A stretch of 64,000 bases of DNA from Chloroflexi bacterium TSY (GTDB lineage Bacteria; Chloroflexota; Anaerolineae; Caldilineales; Caldilineaceae), in contig JAHBNG010000003.1 in NCBI GenBank assembly GCA_019217005.1, positions 124,001 to 188,000 of the forward strand. The letters are read 5' to 3'. The position numbers and the translations under genes were made by a program. The notes below the pieces were generated by a model. That model searched no databases. It saw only the letters and a list, made by a program, of their open reading frames with translations, and was not told where the DNA came from. Shown piece by piece: positions 9,254-18,366 of this stretch; positions within the stretch are counted from its first letter, which is position 1, and the number at the start of each line of letters is the position of its first letter.

Positions 9254-10401
9254 CTCGCCGTGACTTTTTCTTGAAGCTGCCTGCAAACTTCTATGGCAAT
9301 TTCCTGAGCAGCACGAGGTTGTGCAATCTGACGTGTCTTGTCTGACATTTCCTCTAGGGTCCAATTCGCAGGTTCGAGCCAGGTTTGGATCGAGTGCGCA
9401 ATTTCGTGCGGCTCACTATTGTAGACGCCAACCTGGTTCTCCAAAATATAATCAACGTTGCCAGCTTCCTGGCCCGGAATAAAGTTAGACACGATGATCG
9501 GCAAGCCCATGCAAAGTGCCTCACTAATTGTACTCGGTCCAGCCTTTGTCACAAGAATATCGGCTGCGGCCATTAGCTCTTGCATATTCTCAACATAGCC
9601 AAGAACATGAGTGCAGCTAGGCCATTCCTGCTCCTTCAAACAGTGATACAAATGGCGATTTTCACCGCAAACAATTAGCATTTGCACATGAGGTGTCTGT
9701 TTCGCAATGGCCAACGCTGTTTCAAGAATGGGACCACGCCCAGCCGTGCTGCCGACCAGAAGGACCACAGGAGAATTGGGTAGAAGACCCATCGTTTGCC
9801 TGACGACATGCTTGTTCGATGCCTGCTCGATAAAACTACGACGTACTGGATGACCAAGAACCTTTACTTGCTTTTCAGACAAACCAGCACGGAGTGCACG
9901 ATGACGTGCTGCTTCTGTTGCAACAATACACAGTGTGACATCTGGGGAAAACCAAATTGGATGAGCAGTGACCAAGTCAACCACAACGGTGACGAATGGT
10001 ACGTCCAATTCCGCACGCCGCATCATCTCTAGACCGAGATGGTTCATCAATGGATGGAGCGAGACAACAATGTCTGGTTGTACTGTCCGAAGATAGGTTA
10101 CAAGTTGTGGAGCAATCAGAGGGGTGATTAGTTTGAGTAACCAAACCCGCATAGATGAATGATGGAGAAAAGTCCACAGGAATCTCCAGCACGGTATCCC
10201 TGGTCCTGTGACCCATCGATAGAGAGCCGGCAAGATGCAAAACGGCCAAGGCATCTGTTCACGCCAAAGATCGGGCATAAATAGAGCAAACTGATTTTGT
10301 CCACACAGGCTCATTGATTCGAGCGCCTCTGCAATCGCACACGCCGTGGAGCGATGACATGCACCTGTATCCGAGAGCAAGAAGAGAATTCGTTTGGTCA
10401 C
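9208..10401 (-). CDS. Glycosyltransferase, MGDG-synthase/GT28 type
   Basis: A 397-residue GT-B fold enzyme. Residues 1-170 match the MGDG-synthase-type N-domain (start KRILFLLSDTGACHRSTA, then DIVVSLHPLMNHL and VTVVVDLVTAHPIWF). Residues 200-350 match the GT28 nucleotide-sugar domain, with the donor-binding signature TKAGPSTISEALCMGLPIIV and GQEAGN. Such enzymes add Glc or Gal from UDP-sugars to diacylglycerol at the membrane inner face and so build glycolipids. The WYL regulator gene overlaps its 3' end. Which sugar is transferred is not visible in the sequence. Confidence 0.85.
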   Translation of the reverse strand: MTKRILFLLSDTGACHRSTACAIAEALESMSLCGQNQFALFMPDLWREQMPWPFCILPALYRWVTGPGIPCWRFLWTFLHHSSMRVWLLKLITPLIAPQLVTYLRTVQPDIVVSLHPLMNHLGLEMMRRAELDVPFVTVVVDLVTAHPIWFSPDVTLCIVATEAARHRALRAGLSEKQVKVLGHPVRRSFIEQASNKHVVRQTMGLLPNSPVVLLVGSTAGRGPILETALAIAKQTPHVQMLIVCGENRHLYHCLKEQEWPSCTHVLGYVENMQELMAAADILVTKAGPSTISEALCMGLPIIVSNFIPGQEAGNVDYILENQVGVYNSEPHEIAHSIQTWLEPANWTLEEMSDKTRQIAQPRAAQEIAIEVCRQLQEKVTARCTCHQIDTNPYSVP

Positions 10402-10506
10402 TACTCAAGTAAGGTTCTGTCTGTCAATTCAGTATCATGTTCGCTCATCTTCCCAAGTGTATCAATGAAGATCGAAGGCGTCAATATCCTGACATATGGG
10501 TAATCG

Positions 10507-10586
10507 GGTGGTATACCACAAATTGTGTGTAGGTTACTTGGCCTCTCAGAGAAAAAGCAAATTTACACACAATTTGGGATACCACC
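10507..10586. repeat. Imperfect long hairpin repeat
   Basis: GGTGGTATACCACAAATTGT (from 10507) pairs with 10564-10586 across a 32-base loop, with a two-base bulge. It lies in the divergent gap between the glycosyltransferase and sulfatase genes, where a promoter region is expected. Confidence 0.6.
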
Positions 10587-10653
10587 GGTAATCACGTATG
10601 ATGAGCGTTGATATTTGCCTCGCAATAGGGTATGATTTCTCTCATCCATTGAC

Positions 10654-10740
10654 TTAGTGCTTATCCGAAAAGTTCTGTGATGATGCTTTCTTGCTCGAGT
10701 ATTTGTCTGGACTCACAACCACTTTTCGGATAGGTTCTTA
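10654..10740. mobile_element. 87-bp miniature inverted-repeat element, copy 1
   Basis: The element begins TTAGTGCTTATCCGAAAAGT and ends with the complementary ACTTTTCGGATAGGTTCTTA. The copy at 12457-12543 has exactly the same length: 33 left and 32 right bases are identical, while the 22-base centre differs except for a shared CTCGAG. The flanking TTA on both sides may be a target duplication or part of the element. Confidence 0.8.
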
Positions 10741-10768
10741 CTCGCCAAACAAACAGCTGAGGATTTTT

Positions 10769-12172
10769 ATGGCCCACAACCGACCCAACATTCTCTTTAT
10801 TCTAACTGATGATCACGCATCCCACGCCATGAGCTGTTACGGCAGCCGTATCAATGAGACGCCCAATCTGGATCGTATTGCCAATGAAGGAATGCGATTC
10901 GATAACTGTTTCTGTACAAATTCGATCTGTGGTCCAAGCCGCGCGGTCATTCTCTCTGGGACATACAATCATATCAATGGGATGACGACATTGGCAACCA
11001 AATTTGATGGACGGCAGGTCACCTTTCCGAAGCTGATGCAGGCAGCAGGATATCAGACAGCTGTGATCGGCAAATGGCACCTAGGGCACGGCGGTGTCTC
11101 GGACCCCACCGGATTTGATTATTGGAACGTTCTGCCCGGTCAAGGTGACTATCACAATCCAACAATGATTGAGATGGGTGAAACCAAACAGTACCAGGGC
11201 TATGCGACGGACCTGATTACAGATTTTTCGCTTGATTGGCTGAAGGAACGCGACAAAGATCGTCCGTTCTTGTTGATGTGCCATCATAAGGCGCCCCATC
11301 GTCCCTGGGAGCCAGATGAGAAACATGCCGCCATGTACGAGGATATTGACATTCCGGAACCAGAAACATTTAACGATGATTATAGCAACCGCGCCTCGGC
11401 CGCAGGTGCAGCCAAGATGCGCGTCGACCGCGATATGACATTGACCGATCTGAAACAGCCAACACCAGAAGGCTTGACGCCTGAAGAAGAGAAAAAGTGG
11501 AAATATCAACGCTATATCAAGGACTATCTGCGTTGCGTAGCATCGGTAGATGACAATGTCGGGCGCTTACTCGATTATCTTGATGAAGAAGGACTCACCG
11601 AAAGCACGCTTGTCATTTACACATCCGATCAGGGGTTCTTCTTGGGTGATCACGGCTGGTATGATAAGCGATTCATGTATGAAGAGTCGCTGCGTATGCC
11701 GTTGATTATGCGTTATCCGCGCGAGATTGCGCCAGGAAGCGTAAACAGCGATATGGTTCTCAATGTCGATTTTGCACCCACGTTTCTGGACTGTACTGAT
11801 CTCGAAATCCCCGAACATTTCCAGGGAAACAGCTTTCGACCGTTGTTACATAACAAATTACCAGAGGGTTGGCAGACGTCTATGTATTATCGCTATTGGA
11901 TGCATCTTGCCCACCATCACGTCTATGCCCATTACGGTGTGCGTACCCACCGCTATAAACTGATCTATTACTATGCAGATGCTCTGGGAACCGAAGGCTC
12001 GATCGATGAACCAAAGGAACCAGAGTGGGAACTCTTCGATTTAGAAAAAGATCCATATGAACTAAAGAGCGTCTATCACGATCCAGCATATCAAGATGTA
12101 GTGAGGGAACTAACCGCAGAACTAAACCGTCTGCAAACTGCTGTCGGAGATGAGGCTTACGAGAGGGGATAA
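10769..12172 (+). CDS. Type I sulfatase
   Basis: A 467-residue arylsulfatase-superfamily enzyme. The sulfatase signature C-x-P-S-R is present ([13 protein letters not shown], Cys about residue 54); this Cys would be oxidised to formylglycine by a maturase. Metal ligands are visible in FILTDDH near the N-terminus and in [13 protein letters not shown]. The start is set at the ATG at 10769 because the product then begins [15 protein letters not shown], the family's usual opening; the longer frame starts inside the 87-bp repeat. There is no signal peptide, so it acts in the cytoplasm or the export signal is missing. Together with the GH29 enzyme at 20317 it suggests use of sulfated, fucose-containing glycans (inference). 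Confidence 0.92.
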   Translation: MAHNRPNILFILTDDHASHAMSCYGSRINETPNLDRIANEGMRFDNCFCTNSICGPSRAVILSGTYNHINGMTTLATKFDGRQVTFPKLMQAAGYQTAVIGKWHLGHGGVSDPTGFDYWNVLPGQGDYHNPTMIEMGETKQYQGYATDLITDFSLDWLKERDKDRPFLLMCHHKAPHRPWEPDEKHAAMYEDIDIPEPETFNDDYSNRASAAGAAKMRVDRDMTLTDLKQPTPEGLTPEEEKKWKYQRYIKDYLRCVASVDDNVGRLLDYLDEEGLTESTLVIYTSDQGFFLGDHGWYDKRFMYEESLRMPLIMRYPREIAPGSVNSDMVLNVDFAPTFLDCTDLEIPEHFQGNSFRPLLHNKLPEGWQTSMYYRYWMHLAHHHVYAHYGVRTHRYKLIYYYADALGTEGSIDEPKEPEWELFDLEKDPYELKSVYHDPAYQDVVRELTAELNRLQTAVGDEAYERG

Positions 12173-12456
12173 TGGAGTCAATAGCGGATCAGTAGGTCTG
12201 TAAAATGTGGATTGATTGTCGATAGACCTGTAGCGTTGCACTACCCAATGTCATTAAGTGAAGGGTCAGATGCGCCCGCGACAAGTGCAACTCACGGCGG
12301 ACTCTCTGACTGGCTAGCCATCTTTTAGGAACGCCGTGCATCGCACTTTTTGCTATACTGAGCAGCGCCATAAAGTAACACTTTTTAGTCGAGAAAGAAT
12401 GTTATAATGTGCTGCTGCGGAGTATAATTTAACGACATTGACCCACTACTTACCAA
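12173..12456. other. Intergenic stretch without a gene
   Basis: About 280 bases between the convergent sulfatase and secreted-protein genes. Short frames have no ribosome sites. It ends in the second copy of the 87-bp repeat. Confidence 0.5.
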
Positions 12457-12543
12457 TTAGTGCTTATCCGAAAAGTTCTGTGATGATGCATCTCCACTCG
12501 AGAGGCTGATTGGACTCACAACCACTTTTCGGATAGGTTCTTA
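12457..12543. mobile_element. 87-bp miniature inverted-repeat element, copy 2
   Basis: Same ends and same length as the copy at 10654-10740, flanked by TTA. The centre sequence differs, but CTCGAG is at the same offset. It lies just downstream of the convergent 3' ends of two genes. Confidence 0.8.
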
Positions 12544-12568
12544 GCAACCTACTGATTCTCTCTATTTA

Positions 12569-13447
12569 TTATTCTGTCACTGCAATCATCACAACTTGAC
12601 CCACTTCGTCATCTTCCGCGATAGAGAATTCGACGCCTTCTAGCAACATATTCTCCGCATCGTCTGTGACTTGAACCAGATAGTGACCAACCGCTAATTC
12701 ATCAAATAAAATGGCATCATTGTCGCTCGTTGTTTGTTCACTCACCACCTCGCCGTCTTCATTCAGCAAATGAGCATTGAGACCTGGTTGATACGCTTCA
12801 TCGCCATCCATGATGCCGTTGCCATTGGCGTCTGTGAAAAGGATGACTTTTGCTGTGCCAACTGCGACATCGATTTCAGCAACTGCGATGGGGTTGGCTG
12901 ATTCATCAGTTGGTGCGCCTGAGTTTGCCTCCGCAGAAGCAGTCTCGTTGCTCGACTCTTCATCTGTCGTATCGCCGCCTCCAGCTTCCCTTTCCATCGT
13001 CGCCATGGCTTCTGACAGCGCAGTCATAAAGTGGTCAAATTGGCGACGTGTCAAGTCTAGTGTACTGAGAGCTGTTGCGAGATCATCGATCTCTATGTTC
13101 TGTAAGGCGAGCTCAGACGCAAGGGATGTTGCAATATGATTGAATTCGCTGTTCAGCTTTTCGATATTCTGGCTATTCGCATGGACGTTTCCATTGACTG
13201 CAACGGCAAACTCTTGAATGTTCGTCAGCGTCTCGCCATTGTCCGTAACCCCAAACCGCAATGTCCCATTATTGATAATGACCAAGATCAGTAAAGTCAT
13301 CAATGTGCCAAGAACCGCACCGCCCATTGCAGCACCAAACATCATCAATGAATCTTGTTCCACAACCGCATATTCAAGTTCTGGCGCCTCATCGGTCTGG
13401 TGCGCTCCGCCCGCATTGCCAGTTAAGGATTCTTGATGAACGCTCAT
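12569..13447 (-). CDS. Membrane-anchored protein with SdrD-like B domain
   Basis: The start is placed at 13447 (MSVHQESL) because AAGGAGAG lies just upstream. The 292-residue product has a short cytoplasmic head, one membrane segment (about 36-58, MMFGAAMGGAVLGTLMTLLI), and a long extracellular helical region of heptad-like sequence (about 80-150, with repeated NIEKLNSEF/LASELALQNI patterns) that should form a coiled coil. An acidic Ser/Thr/Glu linker follows, and then a C-terminal SdrD-like beta-sandwich (VILFTDANGNGIMDGDEAY...) whose DANGNGIMDGDE loop is a calcium-binding signature. It is probably a surface stalk protein; the partner is unknown. Confidence 0.75.
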   Translation of the reverse strand: MSVHQESLTGNAGGAHQTDEAPELEYAVVEQDSLMMFGAAMGGAVLGTLMTLLILVIINNGTLRFGVTDNGETLTNIQEFAVAVNGNVHANSQNIEKLNSEFNHIATSLASELALQNIEIDDLATALSTLDLTRRQFDHFMTALSEAMATMEREAGGGDTTDEESSNETASAEANSGAPTDESANPIAVAEIDVAVGTAKVILFTDANGNGIMDGDEAYQPGLNAHLLNEDGEVVSEQTTSDNDAILFDELAVGHYLVQVTDDAENMLLEGVEFSIAEDDEVGQVVMIAVTE

Positions 13448-13569
13448 AACTCTCCTTTTTATTTGATAAGAATTGACTGAAAGATTTCCCGCCATTATCT
13501 TAACGATATGTACAATTCTAGTCAAGCTTTCATACCCTACAATTTCTGTACGGTATTGCCGAACAGAGC

Positions 13570-13575
13570 TATAAT
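13570..13575 (+). promoter_or_regulatory. Minus-10 box for a probable leaderless mRNA
   Basis: TATAAT ends only six bases before the ATG at 13582, and no Shine-Dalgarno sequence is present. Transcription from this box would start at or next to the start codon, giving a leaderless transcript. No good -35 is visible. Confidence 0.5.
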
Positions 13576-13581
13576 TGATAC

Positions 13582-14820
13582 ATGGATGCCATCAACCAGC
13601 AAACGCTTGACTTTTTACTTGGAGCTGAGGGACGACTAGCACTACAACGAATGGAAGAGGTTGACCTGCAAGAGGCGCAGATTCTTCCGCTACTGTCAAA
13701 GCTTCGCAAAAAATATCGACCAGACCAGGCAGGTGCGCTTCTCGCGTTGAGTCGGCTGCGTCGGCGAGCTGGTGCGAAATTTCCAGATGCCCAGAAACTC
13801 TACTTCACACAAGAAGCATTGGAGCAGGCCACAAACTGGACGATTGCACAGCATCGAGCTTCCTGGATTCATCGCCATGCGTCACCAGGGGTGATTCTAG
13901 ATTTAGGTTGTGGAATCGGCGGCGATACGCTGGCGTTGGCTCGGCATCGACACGTAATTGCTTATGAATTGGATCCGACTCGTTTGCGCTGTGCTCAAGC
14001 CAATGCGCACGCAATTGGTTTGGCCGATAGGATTGAGTTTCGGTCGACTGACTGGACCGTCGATCTGGTCAACGGAGATCTACCTTCTGCTGCGGCTGCG
14101 TTTGCGGATCCAGCGAGACGGATCGACGGACGCCGCATCTATAAGATGGAACAGATGATCCCACCACTCTCCATGTTGATGCGACTCCAACAACAGATAC
14201 CTGCCCTAGGAGTTAAGATCATGCCCGGTGTACAGGACGATGCGCTACCCGCACACTGCAGTATTGAATTTGTTAGCCATCAGGGAGTTTGCAAGGAGGC
14301 CGTACTCTGGTTTGATGTTCTGCAAGGTCAGGAGCAACGTTGGGCTAGCATATACCTGCAAAATATCTGGCATCGGTTAGACGCATCAGGGTTGAACCCT
14401 CCACTTGGTTCACTATCGCCTGGACAATGGTTACATGAGCCAGATCCAGCGGTTATTCGAGCCGGGGCCTTTGCGGAACTATGTTTGGATTTGAAAGGGC
14501 ACTTATTTGACGACCAGCTTGCCTACATTGTATCGTCGCACCAGTGTACTCATCCACTAACACAATCGTTTGTGATTGATGAGGTGCATCCTTTTGGTCT
14601 TAAACGACTCAACCGACGATTGATGGATCTTGGGATTGGAGAGGTAGAATTAAAAAAACGAGCTGCTCCAATCGAACCGGAACAGATGCGTCATCGGTTA
14701 AAACTCGTTCCAGGTGGACAATCAGCGGTGATTATTTTTACCCGAAAAGGCGATGAGCGATTGGTCCTCATTTGCCGACGAATTTTATCGGGCAAAAATC
14801 AAGCTTCTCCAGGAAAATAA
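13582..14820 (+). CDS. SAM-dependent methyltransferase with THUMP-like domain
   Basis: A 412-residue class I methyltransferase. The N-terminal helical region is followed by motif I VILDLGCGIGGDTLAL (about 108-124), the acidic motif II YELDPTRL, and a DPAR motif (FADPARRIDGRRI, about 175-187) in place of the usual catalytic NPPY. The C-terminal 70 residues (HPFGLKRLNRRL... ending with a beta pair) match the THUMP-like domain, which suggests an RNA or tRNA substrate. The DPARR motif and this C-terminus are diagnostic of the family; the exact target is not known. The gene has a -10 box directly before its start and no ribosome site. Confidence 0.8.
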   Translation: MDAINQQTLDFLLGAEGRLALQRMEEVDLQEAQILPLLSKLRKKYRPDQAGALLALSRLRRRAGAKFPDAQKLYFTQEALEQATNWTIAQHRASWIHRHASPGVILDLGCGIGGDTLALARHRHVIAYELDPTRLRCAQANAHAIGLADRIEFRSTDWTVDLVNGDLPSAAAAFADPARRIDGRRIYKMEQMIPPLSMLMRLQQQIPALGVKIMPGVQDDALPAHCSIEFVSHQGVCKEAVLWFDVLQGQEQRWASIYLQNIWHRLDASGLNPPLGSLSPGQWLHEPDPAVIRAGAFAELCLDLKGHLFDDQLAYIVSSHQCTHPLTQSFVIDEVHPFGLKRLNRRLMDLGIGEVELKKRAAPIEPEQMRHRLKLVPGGQSAVIIFTRKGDERLVLICRRILSGKNQASPGK

Positions 14821-14889
14821 GCGTCTATCGAATTGTGAATTGTGAAGTCTACTTGAAAATTCTTAAGGAAGTTCTTGGACTCTCATTTT

Positions 14890-14921
14890 GGACTCACAAC
14901 CACCTTTCGGAGAGGTTCTTA
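14890..14921. repeat. Degenerate right end of the 87-bp element
   Basis: GGACTCACAACCACCTTTCG and the following bases match the right end of the 87-bp elements at 10654 and 12457, with two or three substitutions. The left half is no longer recognisable. It sits immediately upstream of the ribosome site of the small gene at 14937. Confidence 0.6.
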
Positions 14922-14936
14922 AAAAGAGGTTTCACG

Positions 14937-15206
14937 ATGCAACAAGAAGTTTTCGTCAACGAACAAATCAATGTACTGGTTCGTGTCATGAACAATGGCA
15001 GCATACGCCCCACATCGTTTTTGTGGCGGGACAAAAATCGTTACGTCTCGGACGTGGGGCGTCAATGGGAAGAGCGTGTCGATGGTCGAGCCGTTCGGTG
15101 TTTTCTGATTCAAACCGTCGACAATAATACATATGAAATACGTTGGGATCCAGCGGGAGATCGATGGGTACTTTATCGCGCTTGGTTGCACGATTTGGTG
15201 GTTTAA
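14937..15206 (+). CDS. Small protein resembling DUF6504
   Basis: The ATG at 14937 is preceded by AAGAGG at a suitable distance. The 89-residue product has the beta-rich pattern V-N-G-x-I-R-P-T-S-F-x-W-R-x-x-x-R-Y-V..V..Q-W, then a C-terminal Y-E-I-x-W-D...W-x-L-Y-R pair. This layout resembles the small DUF6504 family, which elsewhere lies next to translesion polymerase genes, but none is present here. The match is by eye only. Confidence 0.55.
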   Translation: MQQEVFVNEQINVLVRVMNNGSIRPTSFLWRDKNRYVSDVGRQWEERVDGRAVRCFLIQTVDNNTYEIRWDPAGDRWVLYRAWLHDLVV

Positions 15207-15369
15207 TCAATTTTACATAGAAGGAAACTATGGATATGACTTTGACGAAACAGGCCAACTGAAGCGAATCAAAGATCGGATTGCTTCATTATTGTTCCCC
15301 AGAACAGGGTAGGTATACAAACTCGAACGGAAGTTCAGGCAAAGCAGTAATCAAGAATGGAATGATCCC

Positions 15370-16188
15370 ATGTTATCTGAAGAGCAACTTCAACAATATC
15401 ATCATGATGGCTATCTCACGGTGTCAGGGCTTTTTTCACACGACGAGGCTGAATTCTTCAAGGAACATTACGAAGCCATGCGACAGCGGGAGGTATTGCA
15501 GAATCAATCGGCCAACGACACTGTGCGTGATCCAAAGGATCCACTCCTAACCTATCCACGCTTGATGCAGCCGCATCGACGCGACCAAGTGAGTTTGAAG
15601 TGGTTGATCGATGAACGCCTCAACGCCTGTATGACTGAGTTGCTGGGCAGTGAACCCTATGCCGTTCAGACAATGTTTTACTTCAAACCACCTGGCGCAC
15701 GCGGCCAGGCATTGCATCAGGACCAATATTATCTACGCGTCCAGCCGGGAACCTGCATGGCTGCCTGGCTGGCGGTTGATGATTGCGATGAAGAGAATGG
15801 CTGTCTACGTGCCGTCCCTGGTAGCCACACTTGGCCCGTGCTTTGCATCACCGAGGCGGACACAGATCTGAGCTTTACAGATGTCACTGTTCCTTTGCCT
15901 GAGGATACAGAAATCGCGCCGATTGAAATGAAGGCCGGTGATGTCTTCTTTTTTAATGGGCAGATTGTGCATGGCAGTTTGCCGAATAGAAGCAATCGGT
16001 TCCGTCGGGCCCTCATCGGTCACTACATTGTGGGTGAAGCCGAAAAGGTCTATCAATGGTATCATCCTGCCTTACGCATGAATGGCAGTGAAATCCAACT
16101 GGGACAAAGCGACGTGGGTGGCCCCTGTGGAATTTGGACTTCTCGAGAAGGTGAGAGCATTTTAGAGATGCAGCTTGCAACTGGTTGA
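15370..16188 (+). CDS. Phytanoyl-CoA dioxygenase (PhyH) family protein
   Basis: A 272-residue Fe(II)/2-oxoglutarate oxygenase. The N-terminus (QYHHDGYLTVSGLFS) is the usual PhyH opening. The metal site is complete: ALHQDQYY provides His and Asp (about residue 118), and QIVHGSLPN gives the distal His, with Arg in RFRRALIGHY for 2-oxoglutarate. MAAWLAVDDCDEENGCL and VPGSHTW are family hallmarks. The substrate is unknown. An alpha/beta hydrolase gene follows 15-30 bases downstream on the same strand, so the pair may modify and cleave one compound (inference). Confidence 0.88.
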   Translation: MLSEEQLQQYHHDGYLTVSGLFSHDEAEFFKEHYEAMRQREVLQNQSANDTVRDPKDPLLTYPRLMQPHRRDQVSLKWLIDERLNACMTELLGSEPYAVQTMFYFKPPGARGQALHQDQYYLRVQPGTCMAAWLAVDDCDEENGCLRAVPGSHTWPVLCITEADTDLSFTDVTVPLPEDTEIAPIEMKAGDVFFFNGQIVHGSLPNRSNRFRRALIGHYIVGEAEKVYQWYHPALRMNGSEIQLGQSDVGGPCGIWTSREGESILEMQLATG

Positions 16189-16218
16189 TGAGAAGATCTT
16201 TGGTTGAATCAATTCTCT

Positions 16219-17064
16219 ATGTCTACCGAACCACAACTCCTCTCCGTCAACGATTACGCCGCCATTCCAGTCGTAGAGGCTGACCAGCGGATCTGGTATG
16301 GCGGGGACGAGCAACAATTTGGCGATCTCTTTTTGCCGAAGGGTCCATCGCCACAGCAAGGTCCATTCCCTGTGGTGCTGCTGCTTCACGGTGGCTGTTG
16401 GCGCGACCAATTTGGCCTGGAACCATTGGGACAACTCGCCCGAACATTGACGCAAGATGGCTACGCCACCTGGAACCTGGAGTATAGCCGCTTGGGAAGT
16501 GGCGGTGGGTGGCCCCATACATTTCTCGATGTTGCATCGGGGACAGATCATCTGCACGAAATTGCGGATGACTATCATTTAGACTTGACCAACGTCATCG
16601 CAATGGGGCATTCGGCTGGCGGTCATCTAGCACTGTGGTTGGCTGGACGACATCGACTTCCGCTCGAAAGCAAACTCTATCTGCCAAATCCGCTGCAACT
16701 TAAGGGGCTCGTCTCCGTTGCCGGCATTCCCAATCTGGCCGAAGCTGCTGCGCAAAACATCTGTCGTGGTGCTCCTCAAGAGCTGATGGGAGGCTTACCA
16801 GATGAAGTGCCAGAGCGTTACGCAGAATGTTCACCACATGCTCTCCTCCCTTTGGATCGACCACAGATTCTGATAAATGGAGCGTTAGATGTTGTTGTTC
16901 CGACACCCTACATTAAACAATATGAGGCATTTGCCCAACAATATGGTGAAGCTGTAGCGCTGATTGAAATCCCCAATGTGGGTCACTTCGAACCTGTTAT
17001 TGTAACCACACCAGCCTGGCAAGTCGTTCGTCGGGCGATACAGGGTTTGAGTACTGCGGAGTAA
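16219..17064 (+). CDS. Alpha/beta hydrolase, esterase/formamidase type
   Basis: A 281-residue cytoplasmic hydrolase. The oxyanion-hole motif LLHGGCW lies near residue 60 and the nucleophile elbow GHSAGGHLALW near residue 133; Asp in INGALDVVVP and His in NVGHFEP complete the triad. HGG plus GHSAGG is typical of the BD-FAE and kynurenine-formamidase-like esterases. The start is set at 16219 (MSTEPQ); an in-frame ATG at 16204 is also possible, and neither has a strong ribosome site. It follows a PhyH gene and probably shares its transcript. Confidence 0.85.
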   Translation: MSTEPQLLSVNDYAAIPVVEADQRIWYGGDEQQFGDLFLPKGPSPQQGPFPVVLLLHGGCWRDQFGLEPLGQLARTLTQDGYATWNLEYSRLGSGGGWPHTFLDVASGTDHLHEIADDYHLDLTNVIAMGHSAGGHLALWLAGRHRLPLESKLYLPNPLQLKGLVSVAGIPNLAEAAAQNICRGAPQELMGGLPDEVPERYAECSPHALLPLDRPQILINGALDVVVPTPYIKQYEAFAQQYGEAVALIEIPNVGHFEPVIVTTPAWQVVRRAIQGLSTAE

Positions 17065-17066
17065 CG

Positions 17067-17143
17067 CTCATCAGACGAAATTGTGCATATAGCTCATTGC
17101 GTCTCTCGCAGATACATGGAGTTGCACAATTTTCTTAGATGAG
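17067..17143. terminator. Intergenic hairpin after hydrolase gene
   Basis: CTCATCAGACGAAATTGTGC (from 17067) pairs with 17123-17143 at 17 of 21 positions across a 35-base loop. It starts at the end of the hydrolase gene and ends just before the RNA ligase gene, so it may act as a stop or attenuator. No clear T-run follows. Confidence 0.4.
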
Positions 17144-17166
17144 CCTGGAGTAAAAAGGCAATCAGA

Positions 17167-17904
17167 ATGGTACCAGAAGCCAAACCGCTCGGTCGCAAAA
17201 ACTACGGTCACATTCCACATCTCCCAGGCAGCCGTATGGGTCCTGGTGATCATACATGTCATGTCGGACAGGCGCGCATTGCAACAGCTAAGACACGCGA
17301 TAAGAATGATGAGGTGTTCGTACAAGAGAAGCTTGATGGCTCAAATGTGGGTGTGGCGCGGATTGGCGACTCTATCTACCCTTTGGGTCGTGCTGGTTAT
17401 CTGGCCTCTTCGTCTCCTCACGAGCAACACCGTCATTTTAGCAATTGGGCTTTCTCCAACATGGAACGCTTCATGGCTGTCTTGAAAGATGGTGAACGAC
17501 TGGTCGGAGAATGGTTGATGCAAGCCCACGGCACCAAGTATAATCTACCCCATGAACCATTTGTTGCTTTCGATTTAATGGTAGGAGAGGAGCGTATGCC
17601 ATATGATCCGTTTGCAGAACGGGTTCGGTTGGGTGAATTTATCGTGCCGGCTTTGGTTCATCGTGGAGGCGCATTGAGCATCGAGAACGCGTTGTCACAA
17701 TTAGGCGAATATGGCCAACATGGGGCGCTTGACCCGATTGAGGGTGCAATCTGGCGCGTGGAACGAGACAAACCGACAGGCAACAAAAGAATCAAAAAGC
17801 GCATCGTTGATTTTCTGGTTAAGTATGTACGATCAGATAAAGTAGACGGATGTTATTTGCCAGAGATATCGGGGAAGGAACCAATTTGGAATTGGCAACC
17901 ATAG
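17167..17904 (+). CDS. RNA ligase family protein (nucleotidyltransferase)
   Basis: A 245-residue protein with the ordered motifs of the covalent nucleotidyltransferase superfamily. Motif I is EKLDGSNVG (about residues 57-65), where the Lys would take the AMP. Then come GRAGYLASSS (motif Ia-like), LVGEWLM (motif III), FVAFDLM, EGAIWRVER (motif IV), and KRIKKRIVDFLVKYV with the lysines of motif V. The length and lack of an OB fold point to the RNA ligase type (T4 Rnl2-like) rather than DNA ligase. It stands alone, with no kinase, phosphatase or RtcB partner nearby. RNA repair or tag ligation is possible. Confidence 0.8.
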   Translation: MVPEAKPLGRKNYGHIPHLPGSRMGPGDHTCHVGQARIATAKTRDKNDEVFVQEKLDGSNVGVARIGDSIYPLGRAGYLASSSPHEQHRHFSNWAFSNMERFMAVLKDGERLVGEWLMQAHGTKYNLPHEPFVAFDLMVGEERMPYDPFAERVRLGEFIVPALVHRGGALSIENALSQLGEYGQHGALDPIEGAIWRVERDKPTGNKRIKKRIVDFLVKYVRSDKVDGCYLPEISGKEPIWNWQP

Positions 17905-18366
17905 CGAGAGGAAGATTTACGATTGCGGATACTCGATATTGCCCACACAAGTTTACGATTTATGAATTTGTGCATCCATGAGCCATTCTTGCATGCTCTC
18001 GCGTAGTTTTGGGGGTGGAACTGGCTGGCTTGTAATCGATTCGTCGGGCGTAGACAGCACGTTGATAGATGCTGTCGAATACAACTTGCATTTCCAGTGC
18101 CACATCTGGATCGGGCGCCAAGAGCGGGACAGGTAAAATGGGTAATGATTCGTTGAGATTGACCGACCAGATCTCGGAGCGTCTCTCTGCTCGACCGGCG
18201 CGATTGACCAACAGGATATAATCCGTCTCAATGGGGGGTTCTGCTACTTCCCATCCCGGTCTTTGTCCGCCACGTAAGAGATCGATTTCAATCAAGTGGA
18301 CATTCGAAAGTAAGATTCGCCGTCGCTTCTCTTGATAGGTGCTAAGACCCTCTTCTCGTTTATTAA

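Noticed and set aside
10691..10768. Upstream extension of the sulfatase to a start at 10691
   Set aside because: The extension lies within and just after the 87-bp repeat and is not sulfatase-like; the ATG at 10769 gives the family start.
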